DNA of 64,000 nt, taken from contig NZ_JRMB01000002.1 of assembly GCF_000759445.1 (NCBI RefSeq), forward strand, positions 124,001 to 188,000, written 5' to 3'. The first letter of the stretch is position 1. Each line of letters begins with the position of its first letter. Positions 42,211 through 51,332 of the stretch are shown here, in pieces. The notes beneath the pieces are model-generated. The model was not told the DNA's origin and searched no databases. It saw nothing but the letters and a program-made list of their open reading frames with translations. Both the position numbers and the translations under genes were made by a program. This DNA comes from Pseudomonas lutea (lineage in GTDB: Bacteria; Pseudomonadota; Gammaproteobacteria; Pseudomonadales; Pseudomonadaceae).

Positions 42211-42313
42211 GCAGGAGCGACCGGGGTGGCGCTCCACCTTGCCCGCGAACGCGGTCTTCCAGACGCTGATGCGCTGCCTGACAAACTTCAATCGCGGGCA
42301 AGCGCGCTCCTAC
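42211..42313. repeat. REP-like doublet of a second family, one arm interrupted
   Basis: The right arm (TCGCGGGCAAGCGCGCTCCT at 42292 onward, then AC) is a standard Pseudomonas REP of the GTAGGAGCG type. The left arm starts GCAGGAGCG at 42211 but reaches the matching CTTGCCCGCGA only about 18 bases later, after ACCGGGGTGGCGCTCCAC. Either a short insertion or a partial duplication of an arm has occurred. It lies between mltD and the yej operon. Confidence 0.6.
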
Positions 42314-42442
42314 AGGTCGGGACGCTCCAGCGGTGGTCGAACGTAACGCCCCAACAACCGGCATTGCCTCAACGTCCCTGCTCTTTTTCCAGCCGATACA
42401 AGCTGTTACTGTTACCGACCGCTGCCTGGATCGACCGCCGAC

Positions 42443-44272
42443 TTGATACGCACCCTGCTGCTGACTTTCAGCCTGGTCTTGAGCACAACAGCCGCCGCGA
42501 CCCTCAGCGAAAGCCATGGTTACGCACAATTCGGCCTGCTCAAGTACCCTGCCAGTTTCACGCATTTCGACTGGGTCAATCCTGAGGCGCCGAAGGGTGG
42601 CACCCTGCGAATCATGGCCAACGGTACATTCGACACCCTTAACCCTTACACCTTCAAGGGCAGCAGCCCGATCTCGACGCCCAACTTCGGCCAGTACGGT
42701 GTCAGCGAACTCAATGAACCGCTGATGGTGGGCACCGGCCAGTACGATCCGTCCGGGGACGAACCCACCTCCAGTTATGGCCTGATCGCCAAAACCGTCG
42801 AGTACAGCGAGGACCGTAGCTGGGTGGTCTTCAATTTGCGGCCCGAGGCGCGCTTTCACGACGGCAAGCCAATTACCGCCTACGATGTCGCGTTTTCCTA
42901 CAGAACACTGCTCAAGGACGGCCATCCGCAGTACCGCACCGCGTTGCAGGAAGTACAGCGGGTGGACATCCTCAACCGTCACCGCATCCGTTTCGTGTTC
43001 AAACGCTCCGGCAACCCCCTGCTGATTCTGCGCCTCGGCGAGTTGCCGGTGCTGCCGCAGCACTACTGGAAGAACCGTGACTTCAAGGCGACCTCCTTTG
43101 AAGCGCCCCTGGGCAGCGGCCCTTATCGCATCACCCAGGTGCGGCCCGGTCGCAGTCTTGTGTTCGAGCGGGTGAAGGACTACTGGGGCAAGGACTTGCC
43201 GGTCAACCGCGGTAAATACAACTTCAACCGCGTCGAAGTAGAGTTCTACCGCGACGCCGACGTGGCGTTCGAAGCCTTCAAAGCGGGCGAGTTCGACATT
43301 TACATCGAGCACCAGGCCAAAAACTGGCTGACCGGCTATGACTTCCCGGCGGTGGCCGACGGCAAGGTGATCAAGGCGCAGATCCCGCACCAGATCCCCA
43401 CCCAGACTCAAGGGCTGTTCATGAACACCCGGCGTGGCGCATTCGCCGACATTCGTGTGCGTGAAGCGCTGGGCCTGATGTTCAACTTCGAGTGGACCAA
43501 CCGCACGTTGTTCAATGACGCCTACAAGCGATCGACCAGCTATTACCCCAACAGCGAGTTCACATCCAGTGGGCTTCCTGCGGGCCGCGAGTTCCTGATG
43601 CTCGCGCCCTACCGGGAGCAACTACCGGCCAATCTTTTCACGCAGCCCTTCGCGGTGTCGAAAACCGACGGCGGCGGCGTTCCGCGCGATTCCATACGCA
43701 GGGCGCTGGCCCTGTTGGCCGATGCCGGCTGGACGTTCACCGAACGCGGCCTGACCAACAACGCCGGCCAGCCGTTGCGTTTCGAAATACTTCTGGTCAA
43801 TCCGAATCTAGAACGAATCCTGCAGCCCTACATCGAAGACCTCACGCGCGTCGGCGTGGATGTCCATCTGCGCACCGTTGACCGCGCGCAATACAAACAG
43901 CGCCTGGACCAGTTCGATTTCGACATGATCCTGATGACTCTCAATCAGACCCTCAGTCCCGGTCTGGAACAATGGCAGTACTTCCACTCCAGCCAGGCCA
44001 GCATCAAAGGCAGCAAAAACTACGCGGGGGTGGCAAACCCGGTGGTGGACAACCTGCTCAATCAACTGCTGGCGGCCAAAACGAGGGACGATCAGGTGGC
44101 CGCAACCCGCGCGCTGGATCGCGTGCTGCTCTGGCAGCACTACATGATCCCCAACTGGTACCTCAACAATCACCGTCTGGCGTACCGCAACCGGTTCGCC
44201 ATGGTCACCACCCCGCCCTACACCCTGGGCCTGCGTGCGTGGTGGCTCAAGCTTTCGGAGAAAACCCAATGA
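42443..44272 (+). CDS. yejA: YejA-like oligopeptide-binding protein (first copy)
   Basis: A 609-residue SBP_bac_5 periplasmic protein. It has a signal peptide (MIRTLLLTFSLVLSTTAAA, cleavage about residue 19) and the family markers WVNPEAPKGGTLRI, TLNPYTFKG, FHDGKPITAYDVAFSYRTLL and LGSGPYRI. It binds peptides for the YejBEF importer, the system that also takes up microcin C-type compounds in enterics. The start is TTG at 42443, with no in-frame ATG near it at the correct place. It overlaps the second binding-protein gene by four bases (ATGA), so both are expressed together. Confidence 0.88.
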   Translation: MIRTLLLTFSLVLSTTAAATLSESHGYAQFGLLKYPASFTHFDWVNPEAPKGGTLRIMANGTFDTLNPYTFKGSSPISTPNFGQYGVSELNEPLMVGTGQYDPSGDEPTSSYGLIAKTVEYSEDRSWVVFNLRPEARFHDGKPITAYDVAFSYRTLLKDGHPQYRTALQEVQRVDILNRHRIRFVFKRSGNPLLILRLGELPVLPQHYWKNRDFKATSFEAPLGSGPYRITQVRPGRSLVFERVKDYWGKDLPVNRGKYNFNRVEVEFYRDADVAFEAFKAGEFDIYIEHQAKNWLTGYDFPAVADGKVIKAQIPHQIPTQTQGLFMNTRRGAFADIRVREALGLMFNFEWTNRTLFNDAYKRSTSYYPNSEFTSSGLPAGREFLMLAPYREQLPANLFTQPFAVSKTDGGGVPRDSIRRALALLADAGWTFTERGLTNNAGQPLRFEILLVNPNLERILQPYIEDLTRVGVDVHLRTVDRAQYKQRLDQFDFDMILMTLNQTLSPGLEQWQYFHSSQASIKGSKNYAGVANPVVDNLLNQLLAAKTRDDQVAATRALDRVLLWQHYMIPNWYLNNHRLAYRNRFAMVTTPPYTLGLRAWWLKLSEKTQ

Positions 44273-46164
44273 CTGCCCTGCGCTCATTCGCCCGCGCTGG
44301 CGGCCTGTTCCTGAGCCCGTTCGTGCTTGCCCCGCTGCTGTTGGGCGTGGCAGGTGCATCCCGGGCGGCTCCGCAACACGCCATCACCCTCTACAACGAG
44401 GCGCCGAAATACCTGGCCGACTTTAAACACTTCGATTACGTGAACCCGGATGCGCCCAAAGGAGGAATCCTGCGCAGCGCCGGCTTTGGCGGTTTCGACA
44501 GCCTCAATCCGTTCATCAGCAAGGGCGTACCCGCCGACGACATCGGCCTGATCTACGACACCCTCGCCCGTCAGGGCCTGGACGAGCCGTTTACCGAATA
44601 CGGCCTGATCGCGGCAAAAATAGAGAAAGCCCCGGACAACAGCTGGGTGCGCTTCTACCTGCGACCCGAAGCGAAATTCAACGACGGCCATCCCGTCCGC
44701 GCAGAAGACGTGGTGTTCAGCTTCGACACGTTGATAAAAGACGGCTCACCCCTGTACCGCAGTTATTACGCTGACGTGGACCAGGCCGTTGCCGAAAATC
44801 CGACCACGGTGCTGTTCAAATTCAAACACAACGATAACCGCGAGTTGCCGCTGATTCTCGGCCAGCTTCCGGTCCTGCCCAAACACTGGTGGGCCAGTCG
44901 CGACTTCAGCAAAGGCAGTCTCGAAATCCCGTTGGGCAGCGGGCCGTACAAGGTGGTCGAGGTCAAGGCCGGACGCTCGGTGCGCTATGAGCGGGTCAAG
45001 GATTACTGGGGCAAGGACTTGCCCATCAACAAGGGCTTTTACAACTTCGATCGGCTGTCGACCGATTACTACCGCGACAACACGGTAGCGCTCGAAGCGT
45101 TGAAAGCAGGTGCCTTCGACTTCTGGCAGGAAATGGCCGCGAAAAACTGGGCAACGGCGTACGACGTTCCGGCCGTCAGACAGGGCCGCCTGATCAAAGA
45201 GGAAATTGCCAACGGCAACCCTCAGGGCATGCAGGGCTTTATCTTCAACCTGCGCAAACCGATGTTTCAGGACGTGCGGGTACGCCAGGCCCTCAGTCTG
45301 CTGCTGGACTTCGAATGGACCAACAAGCAGTTGTTCTTCGGCAGCTACACCCGCACCAAAAGCTATTTCGATAATTCCGACATGGCGTCCAGCGGTTTGC
45401 CTACGCCTGCCGAGCTGAAAATCCTCGAACCCCTGCGCGGCAAGCTGCCGGAATCGGTCTTCACCGAGGCCTTCAAACTGCCGGTGACCGATGGCAGCGG
45501 CATCATTCGCGAACAGCAGCGCAAGGCGTTTCAGCTGCTCAAGGAGGCCGGCTGGAAAATCGTTGGCGACAAGATGGTCGACACCGAAGGCAAGCCGGTC
45601 ACCATCGAATTCCTCCTCGCCCAGACCGAATTCGAGCGCGTGCTGTTGCCTTTCAAACGCAACCTGGCCGACATCGGCATTGACCTGGAAATTCGTCGTG
45701 TCGACGTCTCGCAGTACATCACCCGCCGCCGCTCCCGCGATTACGACATGATCGTCGGCAGTTTTCCGCAGTCCAGCTCACCGGGGAACGAGCAGCGCGA
45801 GTACTGGGATTCATCCGCTGCCGACAAGCCGGGCAGCTACAACGTCATCGGCCTCAAGGACCCGGCGGTCGACACCCTGGTGAACGGCCTGATCAATGCC
45901 GATTCGCGCCAGAGCCTGATCGATCACACCCGCGCCCTCGACCGCGCGCTGCTGTGGGGCTATTACGTGATTCCGAACTGGCACATCAAAACCTGGCGCG
46001 TGGCGTATTGGGATCACCTGGGCCATCCGGGCAAGACCCCGCTCTACGACATTGGCACCGTGACGTGGTGGGTCAAGCCTGACGCGACGCCGGCCATTCC
46101 GGTGCAGGTCGCGCCGGATCAGGCTCAGCCAGACACCGAGCAGCCCAAGGGCGCGGAGCAATAA
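44269..46164 (+). CDS. YejA-like oligopeptide-binding protein (second copy)
   Basis: A 631-residue SBP_bac_5 protein with signal peptide (hydrophobic segment [20 protein letters not shown]). It shares the same markers as its neighbour ([57 protein letters not shown]) and an extra acidic/proline C-terminal tail ending [12 protein letters not shown]. The two are clearly paralogues in tandem. The start at 44269 overlaps the upstream stop codon. The longer open frame from 43972 is an artefact. The permease gene starts one base after its stop. Confidence 0.9.
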   Translation: MTALRSFARAGGLFLSPFVLAPLLLGVAGASRAAPQHAITLYNEAPKYLADFKHFDYVNPDAPKGGILRSAGFGGFDSLNPFISKGVPADDIGLIYDTLARQGLDEPFTEYGLIAAKIEKAPDNSWVRFYLRPEAKFNDGHPVRAEDVVFSFDTLIKDGSPLYRSYYADVDQAVAENPTTVLFKFKHNDNRELPLILGQLPVLPKHWWASRDFSKGSLEIPLGSGPYKVVEVKAGRSVRYERVKDYWGKDLPINKGFYNFDRLSTDYYRDNTVALEALKAGAFDFWQEMAAKNWATAYDVPAVRQGRLIKEEIANGNPQGMQGFIFNLRKPMFQDVRVRQALSLLLDFEWTNKQLFFGSYTRTKSYFDNSDMASSGLPTPAELKILEPLRGKLPESVFTEAFKLPVTDGSGIIREQQRKAFQLLKEAGWKIVGDKMVDTEGKPVTIEFLLAQTEFERVLLPFKRNLADIGIDLEIRRVDVSQYITRRRSRDYDMIVGSFPQSSSPGNEQREYWDSSAADKPGSYNVIGLKDPAVDTLVNGLINADSRQSLIDHTRALDRALLWGYYVIPNWHIKTWRVAYWDHLGHPGKTPLYDIGTVTWWVKPDATPAIPVQVAPDQAQPDTEQPKGAEQ

Positions 46165-46165
46165 C

Positions 46166-47239
46166 ATGCTGGCCTACATTCTGCGGCGCCTGCTGCTGAT
46201 CATCCCGACCCTGTTCGGCATCCTGTTGATCAACTTCGTCATCATCCAGGCCGCCCCGGGCGGGCCGGTCGAGCAGATGATTGCCAAGCTCGAAGGCTTC
46301 GAAGGCGCCACCAGCCGCATCGCCGGTGGTGGCGCCGAAGTCTCGGTAGCCGGCTCGACTTACCGCGGCGCACAAGGCCTGGACCCGGCGCTGATCAAGG
46401 AAATCGAGCACATGTACGGCTTCGACAAGTCGGCGCCCGAACGGTTATGGATCATGGTCAAGAACTACGCGCAGCTGGACTTCGGCGACAGCTTCTTTCG
46501 TGACGCCAAGGTGATCGACCTGATCGTCGAGAAGATGCCGGTGTCGATCTCGCTGGGGCTGTGGAGCACGTTGATCATGTATCTGGTGTCGATCCCGCTG
46601 GGCATCGCAAAAGCCACGCGGCATGGCAGCCACTTCGACGTCTGGACCAGTTCGGCGATCATCGTCGGCTACGCCATCCCGGCGTTTCTGTTCGCCATCC
46701 TGCTGATCGTGGTGTTCGCCGGTGGCAGTTATTTCGACTGGTTTCCGCTGCGTGGACTGACCTCCAGCAACTTCGATGAAATGACCTGGCTGGGCAAAGT
46801 GGGTGATTATTTCTGGCACTTGGTATTGCCGATCACCGCCCTGGTCATCGGCAACTTCGCCACCATGACCCTGCTGACGAAGAACAGCTTTCTGGACGAA
46901 ATCGGCAAGCAGTACGTGGTCACGGCCAAAGCCAAGGGCCTGACCCAGCGCCGCGTGCTGTACGGCCACGTTTTCCGTAACGCCATGCTGCTGGTGATCG
47001 CCGGGTTTCCCTCAGCCTTCATCGGCATTTTCTTCACCGGCTCGCTGCTGGTGGAAGTGATCTTTTCCCTGGACGGCCTGGGCCTGATGAGCTTTGAAGC
47101 AGCCATCAATCGCGACTACCCGGTGGTGTTCGGCACGCTGTTCATCTTCACCCTGCTGGGGCTGGTGGTGAAACTGATCGGCGACCTGACCTACACGCTG
47201 GTGGACCCACGCATCGACTTCGACCGCAGGGATCATTGA
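46166..47239 (+). CDS. yejB: Peptide ABC transporter permease YejB
   Basis: A 357-residue inner-membrane permease with about six helices and the EAA-type loop near [20 protein letters not shown]. The N-terminal [20 protein letters not shown] is standard for DppB/YejB proteins, with a longer periplasmic insertion (residues about 30-110) typical of YejB. It forms the membrane channel with YejE. It starts one base after the second binding-protein gene and ends one base before yejE, a tight operon. Confidence 0.93.
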   Translation: MLAYILRRLLLIIPTLFGILLINFVIIQAAPGGPVEQMIAKLEGFEGATSRIAGGGAEVSVAGSTYRGAQGLDPALIKEIEHMYGFDKSAPERLWIMVKNYAQLDFGDSFFRDAKVIDLIVEKMPVSISLGLWSTLIMYLVSIPLGIAKATRHGSHFDVWTSSAIIVGYAIPAFLFAILLIVVFAGGSYFDWFPLRGLTSSNFDEMTWLGKVGDYFWHLVLPITALVIGNFATMTLLTKNSFLDEIGKQYVVTAKAKGLTQRRVLYGHVFRNAMLLVIAGFPSAFIGIFFTGSLLVEVIFSLDGLGLMSFEAAINRDYPVVFGTLFIFTLLGLVVKLIGDLTYTLVDPRIDFDRRDH

Positions 47240-47240
47240 T

Positions 47241-48260
47241 ATGACGTTGTCCCCTCTCAATCGACGCCGCTTCGAACGGTTCAAGGCCAACAAGCGCGGC
47301 TGGTGGTCGTTGTGGCTGTTTCTCCTCCTGTTTGGCGCCAGCCTGGGCGCCGAACTCATCGCCAACGACAAGCCGCTGGCCGTGCGTTACGACGGCGAAT
47401 GGTATTTCCCGGTGTTCAAGCGCTACCCGGAGACCACCTTCGGCGGTGAGTTTCCGCTGGAGGCCAACTACAAGAGCCCCTACATCAAGGAGCTGTTGGC
47501 GGCCAAAGACGGCTGGACGCTGTGGGCGCCGATCCCCTTCAGCTACCAGAGCATCAACTACGACCTGAAAGTCCCGGCACCTGCCCCACCCTCGCAGGAC
47601 AACCTGCTGGGCACCGACGACCAAGGGCGTGACGTACTGGCGCGGGTGATTTACGGCTTCCGAGTGTCAGTCCTGTTTGCCCTGACGCTGACGATCCTCA
47701 GCTCGATCATCGGCGTGATCGCCGGCGCGCTGCAGGGTTTCTACGGCGGTTGGGTCGACTTGATCGGCCAGCGTTTTCTGGAAATCTGGTCCGGGTTGCC
47801 GGTGCTGTATCTGCTGATCATCCTCGCCAGTTTCGTCCAGCCCAATTTCTGGTGGCTGCTGGGCATCATGCTGCTGTTTTCGTGGATGAGCCTGGTCGAC
47901 GTGGTACGCGCGGAGTTTCTGCGCGGCCGCAACCTTGAATACGTGCGCGCCGCCCGGGCGCTGGGCATGGAAAACGGCGCGATCATGTTCCGCCACATCC
48001 TCCCTAACGCGATGGTATCGACCATGACCTTCATGCCATTCATCCTGACCGGCGCGATTGGCACCCTGACCGCGCTGGATTTCCTCGGCTTCGGTCTGCC
48101 CGCTGGCTCGCCGTCGCTGGGGGAACTGGTAGCGCAAGGCAAATCCAACCTGCAGGCGCCCTGGCTGGGCATCAGTGCCTTTGCGGTGCTGGCAATCATG
48201 TTGAGCCTGCTGGTGTTCATCGGCGAATCCGCCCGCGACGCGTTCGATCCGAGGAAATGA
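47241..48260 (+). CDS. yejE: Peptide ABC transporter permease YejE
   Basis: A 339-residue DppC/YejE permease. The N-terminus RRRFERFKANKRGWWSLWLF is the family's cytoplasmic start. A long periplasmic loop follows (residues about 45-120), then GTDDQGRDVLARVIYGFRVS and the helices ending with the EAA motif at YVRAARALGMENGAIMFRHI. It pairs with YejB. It lies one base downstream of yejB, and yejF begins one base after it ends. Confidence 0.93.
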   Translation: MTLSPLNRRRFERFKANKRGWWSLWLFLLLFGASLGAELIANDKPLAVRYDGEWYFPVFKRYPETTFGGEFPLEANYKSPYIKELLAAKDGWTLWAPIPFSYQSINYDLKVPAPAPPSQDNLLGTDDQGRDVLARVIYGFRVSVLFALTLTILSSIIGVIAGALQGFYGGWVDLIGQRFLEIWSGLPVLYLLIILASFVQPNFWWLLGIMLLFSWMSLVDVVRAEFLRGRNLEYVRAARALGMENGAIMFRHILPNAMVSTMTFMPFILTGAIGTLTALDFLGFGLPAGSPSLGELVAQGKSNLQAPWLGISAFAVLAIMLSLLVFIGESARDAFDPRK

Positions 48261-48261
48261 C

Positions 48262-49872
48262 ATGAACCAGGACAATCTGATCGAAATCCGCGATCTGTCG
48301 GTGGAGTTTGTCGCAGGGAGCAACGTTCAGCGCGTGGTCGAGGGCATCAGCTTTGACATCCGCAAGGGTGAAACCCTGGCCCTGGTCGGCGAAAGCGGAT
48401 CAGGCAAGTCAGTCACCGCTCATTCGATTCTGCGGCTGTTGCCCTACCCGCTCGCGCGCCACCCCAGCGGAACGATCCGCTACGCCGGTGACGACCTGCT
48501 GCATGTCAGCGAGAAACGTTTGCGGGGCATTCGCGGCAACCGCATCGCGATGATTTTCCAGGAACCGATGACATCGCTGAACCCGCTGCAGTCCATCGAA
48601 AAACAGATCAATGAGGTGCTCGGCCTGCACAAGGGGCTGACCGGCAAAGCGGCAACCCGGCGGACGCTGGAGTTGCTCGAGCTGGTCGGCATTCCGCAAC
48701 CGGCCAAGCGTTTGAAAGCCCTGCCGCATGAGTTGTCCGGTGGTCAACGGCAACGCGTCATGATCGCCATGGCCCTGGCCAATGAGCCCGAGCTGTTGAT
48801 CGCCGACGAGCCGACCACCGCGCTGGATGTGACGGTCCAGCTGAAAATCCTCGAACTGCTCAAGGAATTGCAGGCGCGGCTGGGCATGGCGTTGCTGCTG
48901 ATCAGCCACGATTTGAACGTCGTCAGGCAAATTGCCAACCGAGTATGTGTCATGCAGCGCGGTTGCATCGTCGAACAGGCATCGTGCGAAGAGCTGTTCC
49001 GCGCGCCGCAGCATCCGTACACCCGTGAACTGCTCAGCGCGGAGCCCAAAGGTGGCCCGGCGAATAACCCGCCGGGTGCGCCCCTGCTCGAAGTTGAGGA
49101 CCTGCGGGTCTGGTTTCCGATCAAGAAAGGCGTGTTCAAGCGCACGGTCGATCATGTCAAAGCGGTCGACGGCATCCACTTCAGTCTGCCCAAGGGTCAG
49201 ACGCTGGGGATTGTCGGCGAAAGCGGCTCGGGCAAATCGACGCTGGGCCTGGCGATTCTGCGGTTGATTCGCAGCGAAGGCGCGATACGCTTTCATGGCC
49301 ACGCCCTGGACGAGCTCACACAGCATCAGGTCAGGCCGCTGCGGCGCCAGATGCAGGTGGTGTTTCAGGACCCGTTCGGCAGCCTGAGCCCGCGTATGTC
49401 GGTGTGTGACATCGTCGGCGAAGGCCTGCGGATTCACAAAATGGGCACGCCGGTCGAGCAGGAAGCTGCGGTGATCGAAGCGCTCAAGGAAGTAGGCCTG
49501 GACCCGGCAACCCGACACCGTTATCCCCATGAGTTTTCCGGGGGGCAGCGGCAAAGGATCGCCATCGCACGGGCATTAGTGTTAAAACCGGCGCTGATTT
49601 TGCTGGACGAGCCGACGTCGGCCCTCGACCGCACCGTTCAGCGCCAAGTGGTGGAGCTGTTGCGCTCCCTGCAAACCAAGTACAACCTGACGTATTTGTT
49701 CATCAGCCATGACCTGGCGGTGGTCAAGGCGTTAAGCCACCAACTGATGGTGGTCAAGCAAGGCCAAGTGGTTGAACAAGGTGTGGCAGAAGACATCTTC
49801 GCTGCACCGCAACATCCTTATACACAGCAGCTGCTGGAGGCCGCCTTTTTGGCGCCGGCAGCTGTCGATTAA
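48262..49872 (+). CDS. yejF: Peptide ABC transporter double ATPase YejF
   Basis: A 536-residue protein with two ABC ATPase domains. The first has Walker [13 protein letters not shown] and signature [15 protein letters not shown]. The second has [13 protein letters not shown] and [15 protein letters not shown] with LDEPTSALD. Each half carries the oppABC-type C-terminal ending with HPYTREL / HPYTQQL. It energises import through YejB and YejE. It is the last gene of the yej operon. fabI follows after 19 bases with its own strong ribosome site. Confidence 0.94.
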   Translation: MNQDNLIEIRDLSVEFVAGSNVQRVVEGISFDIRKGETLALVGESGSGKSVTAHSILRLLPYPLARHPSGTIRYAGDDLLHVSEKRLRGIRGNRIAMIFQEPMTSLNPLQSIEKQINEVLGLHKGLTGKAATRRTLELLELVGIPQPAKRLKALPHELSGGQRQRVMIAMALANEPELLIADEPTTALDVTVQLKILELLKELQARLGMALLLISHDLNVVRQIANRVCVMQRGCIVEQASCEELFRAPQHPYTRELLSAEPKGGPANNPPGAPLLEVEDLRVWFPIKKGVFKRTVDHVKAVDGIHFSLPKGQTLGIVGESGSGKSTLGLAILRLIRSEGAIRFHGHALDELTQHQVRPLRRQMQVVFQDPFGSLSPRMSVCDIVGEGLRIHKMGTPVEQEAAVIEALKEVGLDPATRHRYPHEFSGGQRQRIAIARALVLKPALILLDEPTSALDRTVQRQVVELLRSLQTKYNLTYLFISHDLAVVKALSHQLMVVKQGQVVEQGVAEDIFAAPQHPYTQQLLEAAFLAPAAVD

Positions 49873-49891
49873 CCTGAAGAGGAACAAAACA

Positions 49892-50686
49892 ATGGGTTTT
49901 CTCGCCGGTAAGCGCGTCCTGATCGTCGGTGTCGCCAGCAAATTGTCCATCGCATCCGGTATCGCTGCCGCCATGCACCGTGAAGGCGCTGAGCTTGCCT
50001 TCACGTATCAGAACGAAAAACTCAAAAAGCGCGTGGAAGAATTCGCCGAAAGCTGGGGTTCGAACGCTGACCTGTGCTTCCCTTGCGACGTCGCCAGCGA
50101 CGAAGAAATCGCCAAGGTTTTTGAAGAGTTGAGCAAGAAGTGGGACGGTCTGGACTGCATCGTGCACTCCGTGGGCTTCGCACCGGGCGACCAACTGGAC
50201 GGTGACTTCACCCAGGCCACCACCCGTGAAGGTTTCCGCATCGCCCACGACATCAGTGCCTACAGCTTCGTGGCCCTGGCCAAAGCCGGTCGTGACTTGA
50301 TGAAGGGCCGCAACGGCAGCCTGCTGACGCTGTCGTATCTGGGCGCCGAGCGCACCATGCCGAACTACAACGTGATGGGCATGGCCAAGGCCAGTCTTGA
50401 GGCCGGCGTTCGTTACCTGGCCCGCAGCCTGGGCCCTGAGGGCACTCGCGTCAACGCGGTATCGGCTGGCCCGATCCGCACGCTGGCGGCCTCGGGTATT
50501 TCCAACTTCCGCAAGATGCTGGCGGCCAACGAAGCCCAAACTCCGTTGCGTCGCAACGTGACCATCGAAGAAGTGGGTAACGCGGGTGCTTTCCTGTGTT
50601 CTGACCTGGCTTCCGGTGTCAGCGGCGAGATCATGTACGTCGACGGCGGTTTCAACACCACGGCGATGGGTGATCTGGAAGGTTGA
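49892..50686 (+). CDS. fabI: Enoyl-ACP reductase (NADH)
   Basis: A 264-residue FabI. The N-terminal [20 protein letters not shown] is the divergent SDR nucleotide site, and [20 protein letters not shown] holds Tyr149, Tyr159 and Lys166 of the Y-x6-K catalytic arrangement. It performs the last reduction of fatty-acid elongation and is the target of triclosan-type inhibitors. The start at 49892 has GAAGAGGAAC upstream. The frame open from 49772 overlaps yejF and is not used. It may be partly transcribed from the yej promoter. Confidence 0.95.
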   Translation: MGFLAGKRVLIVGVASKLSIASGIAAAMHREGAELAFTYQNEKLKKRVEEFAESWGSNADLCFPCDVASDEEIAKVFEELSKKWDGLDCIVHSVGFAPGDQLDGDFTQATTREGFRIAHDISAYSFVALAKAGRDLMKGRNGSLLTLSYLGAERTMPNYNVMGMAKASLEAGVRYLARSLGPEGTRVNAVSAGPIRTLAASGISNFRKMLAANEAQTPLRRNVTIEEVGNAGAFLCSDLASGVSGEIMYVDGGFNTTAMGDLEG

Positions 50687-50767
50687 TCGCATAGCGGGTC
50701 TCCGGCGCTTGCTTCGGGGAGCGCTGCCCAACGTGTAGAAGCCGGCGTGCTGGCGAAGACGGTGGAT

Positions 50768-50806
50768 CAGACGGCCATTTGGCTGGAGGGTCTGCCGTTT
50801 TTTTTC
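50768..50806 (+). terminator. Possible fabI terminator
   Basis: CAGAC at 50768-50772 pairs with GTCTG at 50790-50794. A run of eight T (50798-50805) follows shortly after CCG. The stem is short, with a large partly structured loop, but the position about 80 bases after the fabI stop and the T run support a termination role. Confidence 0.4.
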
Positions 50807-51073
50807 GTGCTGGGTTTGCCAGTCGGGTTTTGCGGCGTTCGTTATAGGCGGCCTGACGGCCTCGGGCTTCGCCTTCGGCGAGTTAATTGGAAAGGCGTTT
50901 GGCCTGCACCCACGTCGCGATAGGTGTCGTCTGGGCTTTATGTGTATGAAGATCAAGATCAGAAGCGAAGCGCGCGGATCAAAGGCCTCCCGGCCAAGCC
51001 AATCCCACTTGGGACGCGCTGTTTCAAAAATCTTTGACCGATCATCGTCGTACCTGACTGAACGCATTTTTTT

Positions 51074-51162
51074 GTAGGAGCCGGCTTGAACTGGCGAACG
51101 CGGCGGATCAGGAATGAATACGTTGACTGACAGAATGCATTCGCCAGCAAGCCGGCTCCTAC
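51074..51162. repeat. REP doublet downstream of fabI
   Basis: A left arm begins GTAGGAGCCGGCTTG at 51074 and has two extra bases (AA) before CTGGCGAA. The right arm TTCGCCAGCAAGCCGGCTCC ends with TAC at 51162. It is the same REP family as the elements at 27150 and 38192. The middle carries no perfect inner palindrome. Confidence 0.8.
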
Positions 51163-51276
51163 GATGAAATCGCGGTCATCCAGTGGACCGGCTTTAGCCG
51201 AGAAGCTGTTGCTGTGATCTTGTCTCAAACCCAACATTGCGGGTCCCTTCAAGCACGTAGGCCAAATACCGGCCAC

Positions 51277-51309
51277 AAAAAAGCCCCGACTCTCACGAGT
51301 CGGGGCTTT
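51277..51309 (-). terminator. Intrinsic terminator of ppiD
   Basis: GCCCCGACTC at 51283-51292 and GAGTCGGGGC at 51297-51306 form a 10-bp perfect stem with a four-base loop. On the minus strand it is followed by a run of T (the A run at 51277-51282 on the plus strand). It starts about 25 bases after the ppiD stop codon, the usual distance. Confidence 0.85.
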
Positions 51310-51332
51310 CTGTTAACCGCGTTCTACGTCGA

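Larger units (their letters stand above)
50687..51332. other. Intergenic region with REP elements and terminators
   Basis: About 645 bases between fabI and ppiD (convergent). It contains a single REP-like arm at 50735-50760, a weak possible fabI terminator (50768-50806), a REP doublet (51074-51162) and the strong ppiD terminator (51277-51309). Further GC-rich palindromic bits at 50840-50890 look like decayed REP material. No open frame here is credible. Confidence 0.65.

Noticed and set aside
42194..43621. 475-codon minus-strand open frame opposite the first yejA gene
   Set aside because: Opposite a protein with clear family motifs and a signal peptide. The antisense sequence resembles nothing.
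43972..44268. Upstream extension of the second YejA-like protein
   Set aside because: The extension overlaps the first gene in another frame. The signal peptide starts at 44269, where the ATGA junction also lies.
48409..49554. 381-codon minus-strand open frame within yejF
   Set aside because: Shadow of the ABC ATPase, whose Walker and signature motifs are all on the plus strand.
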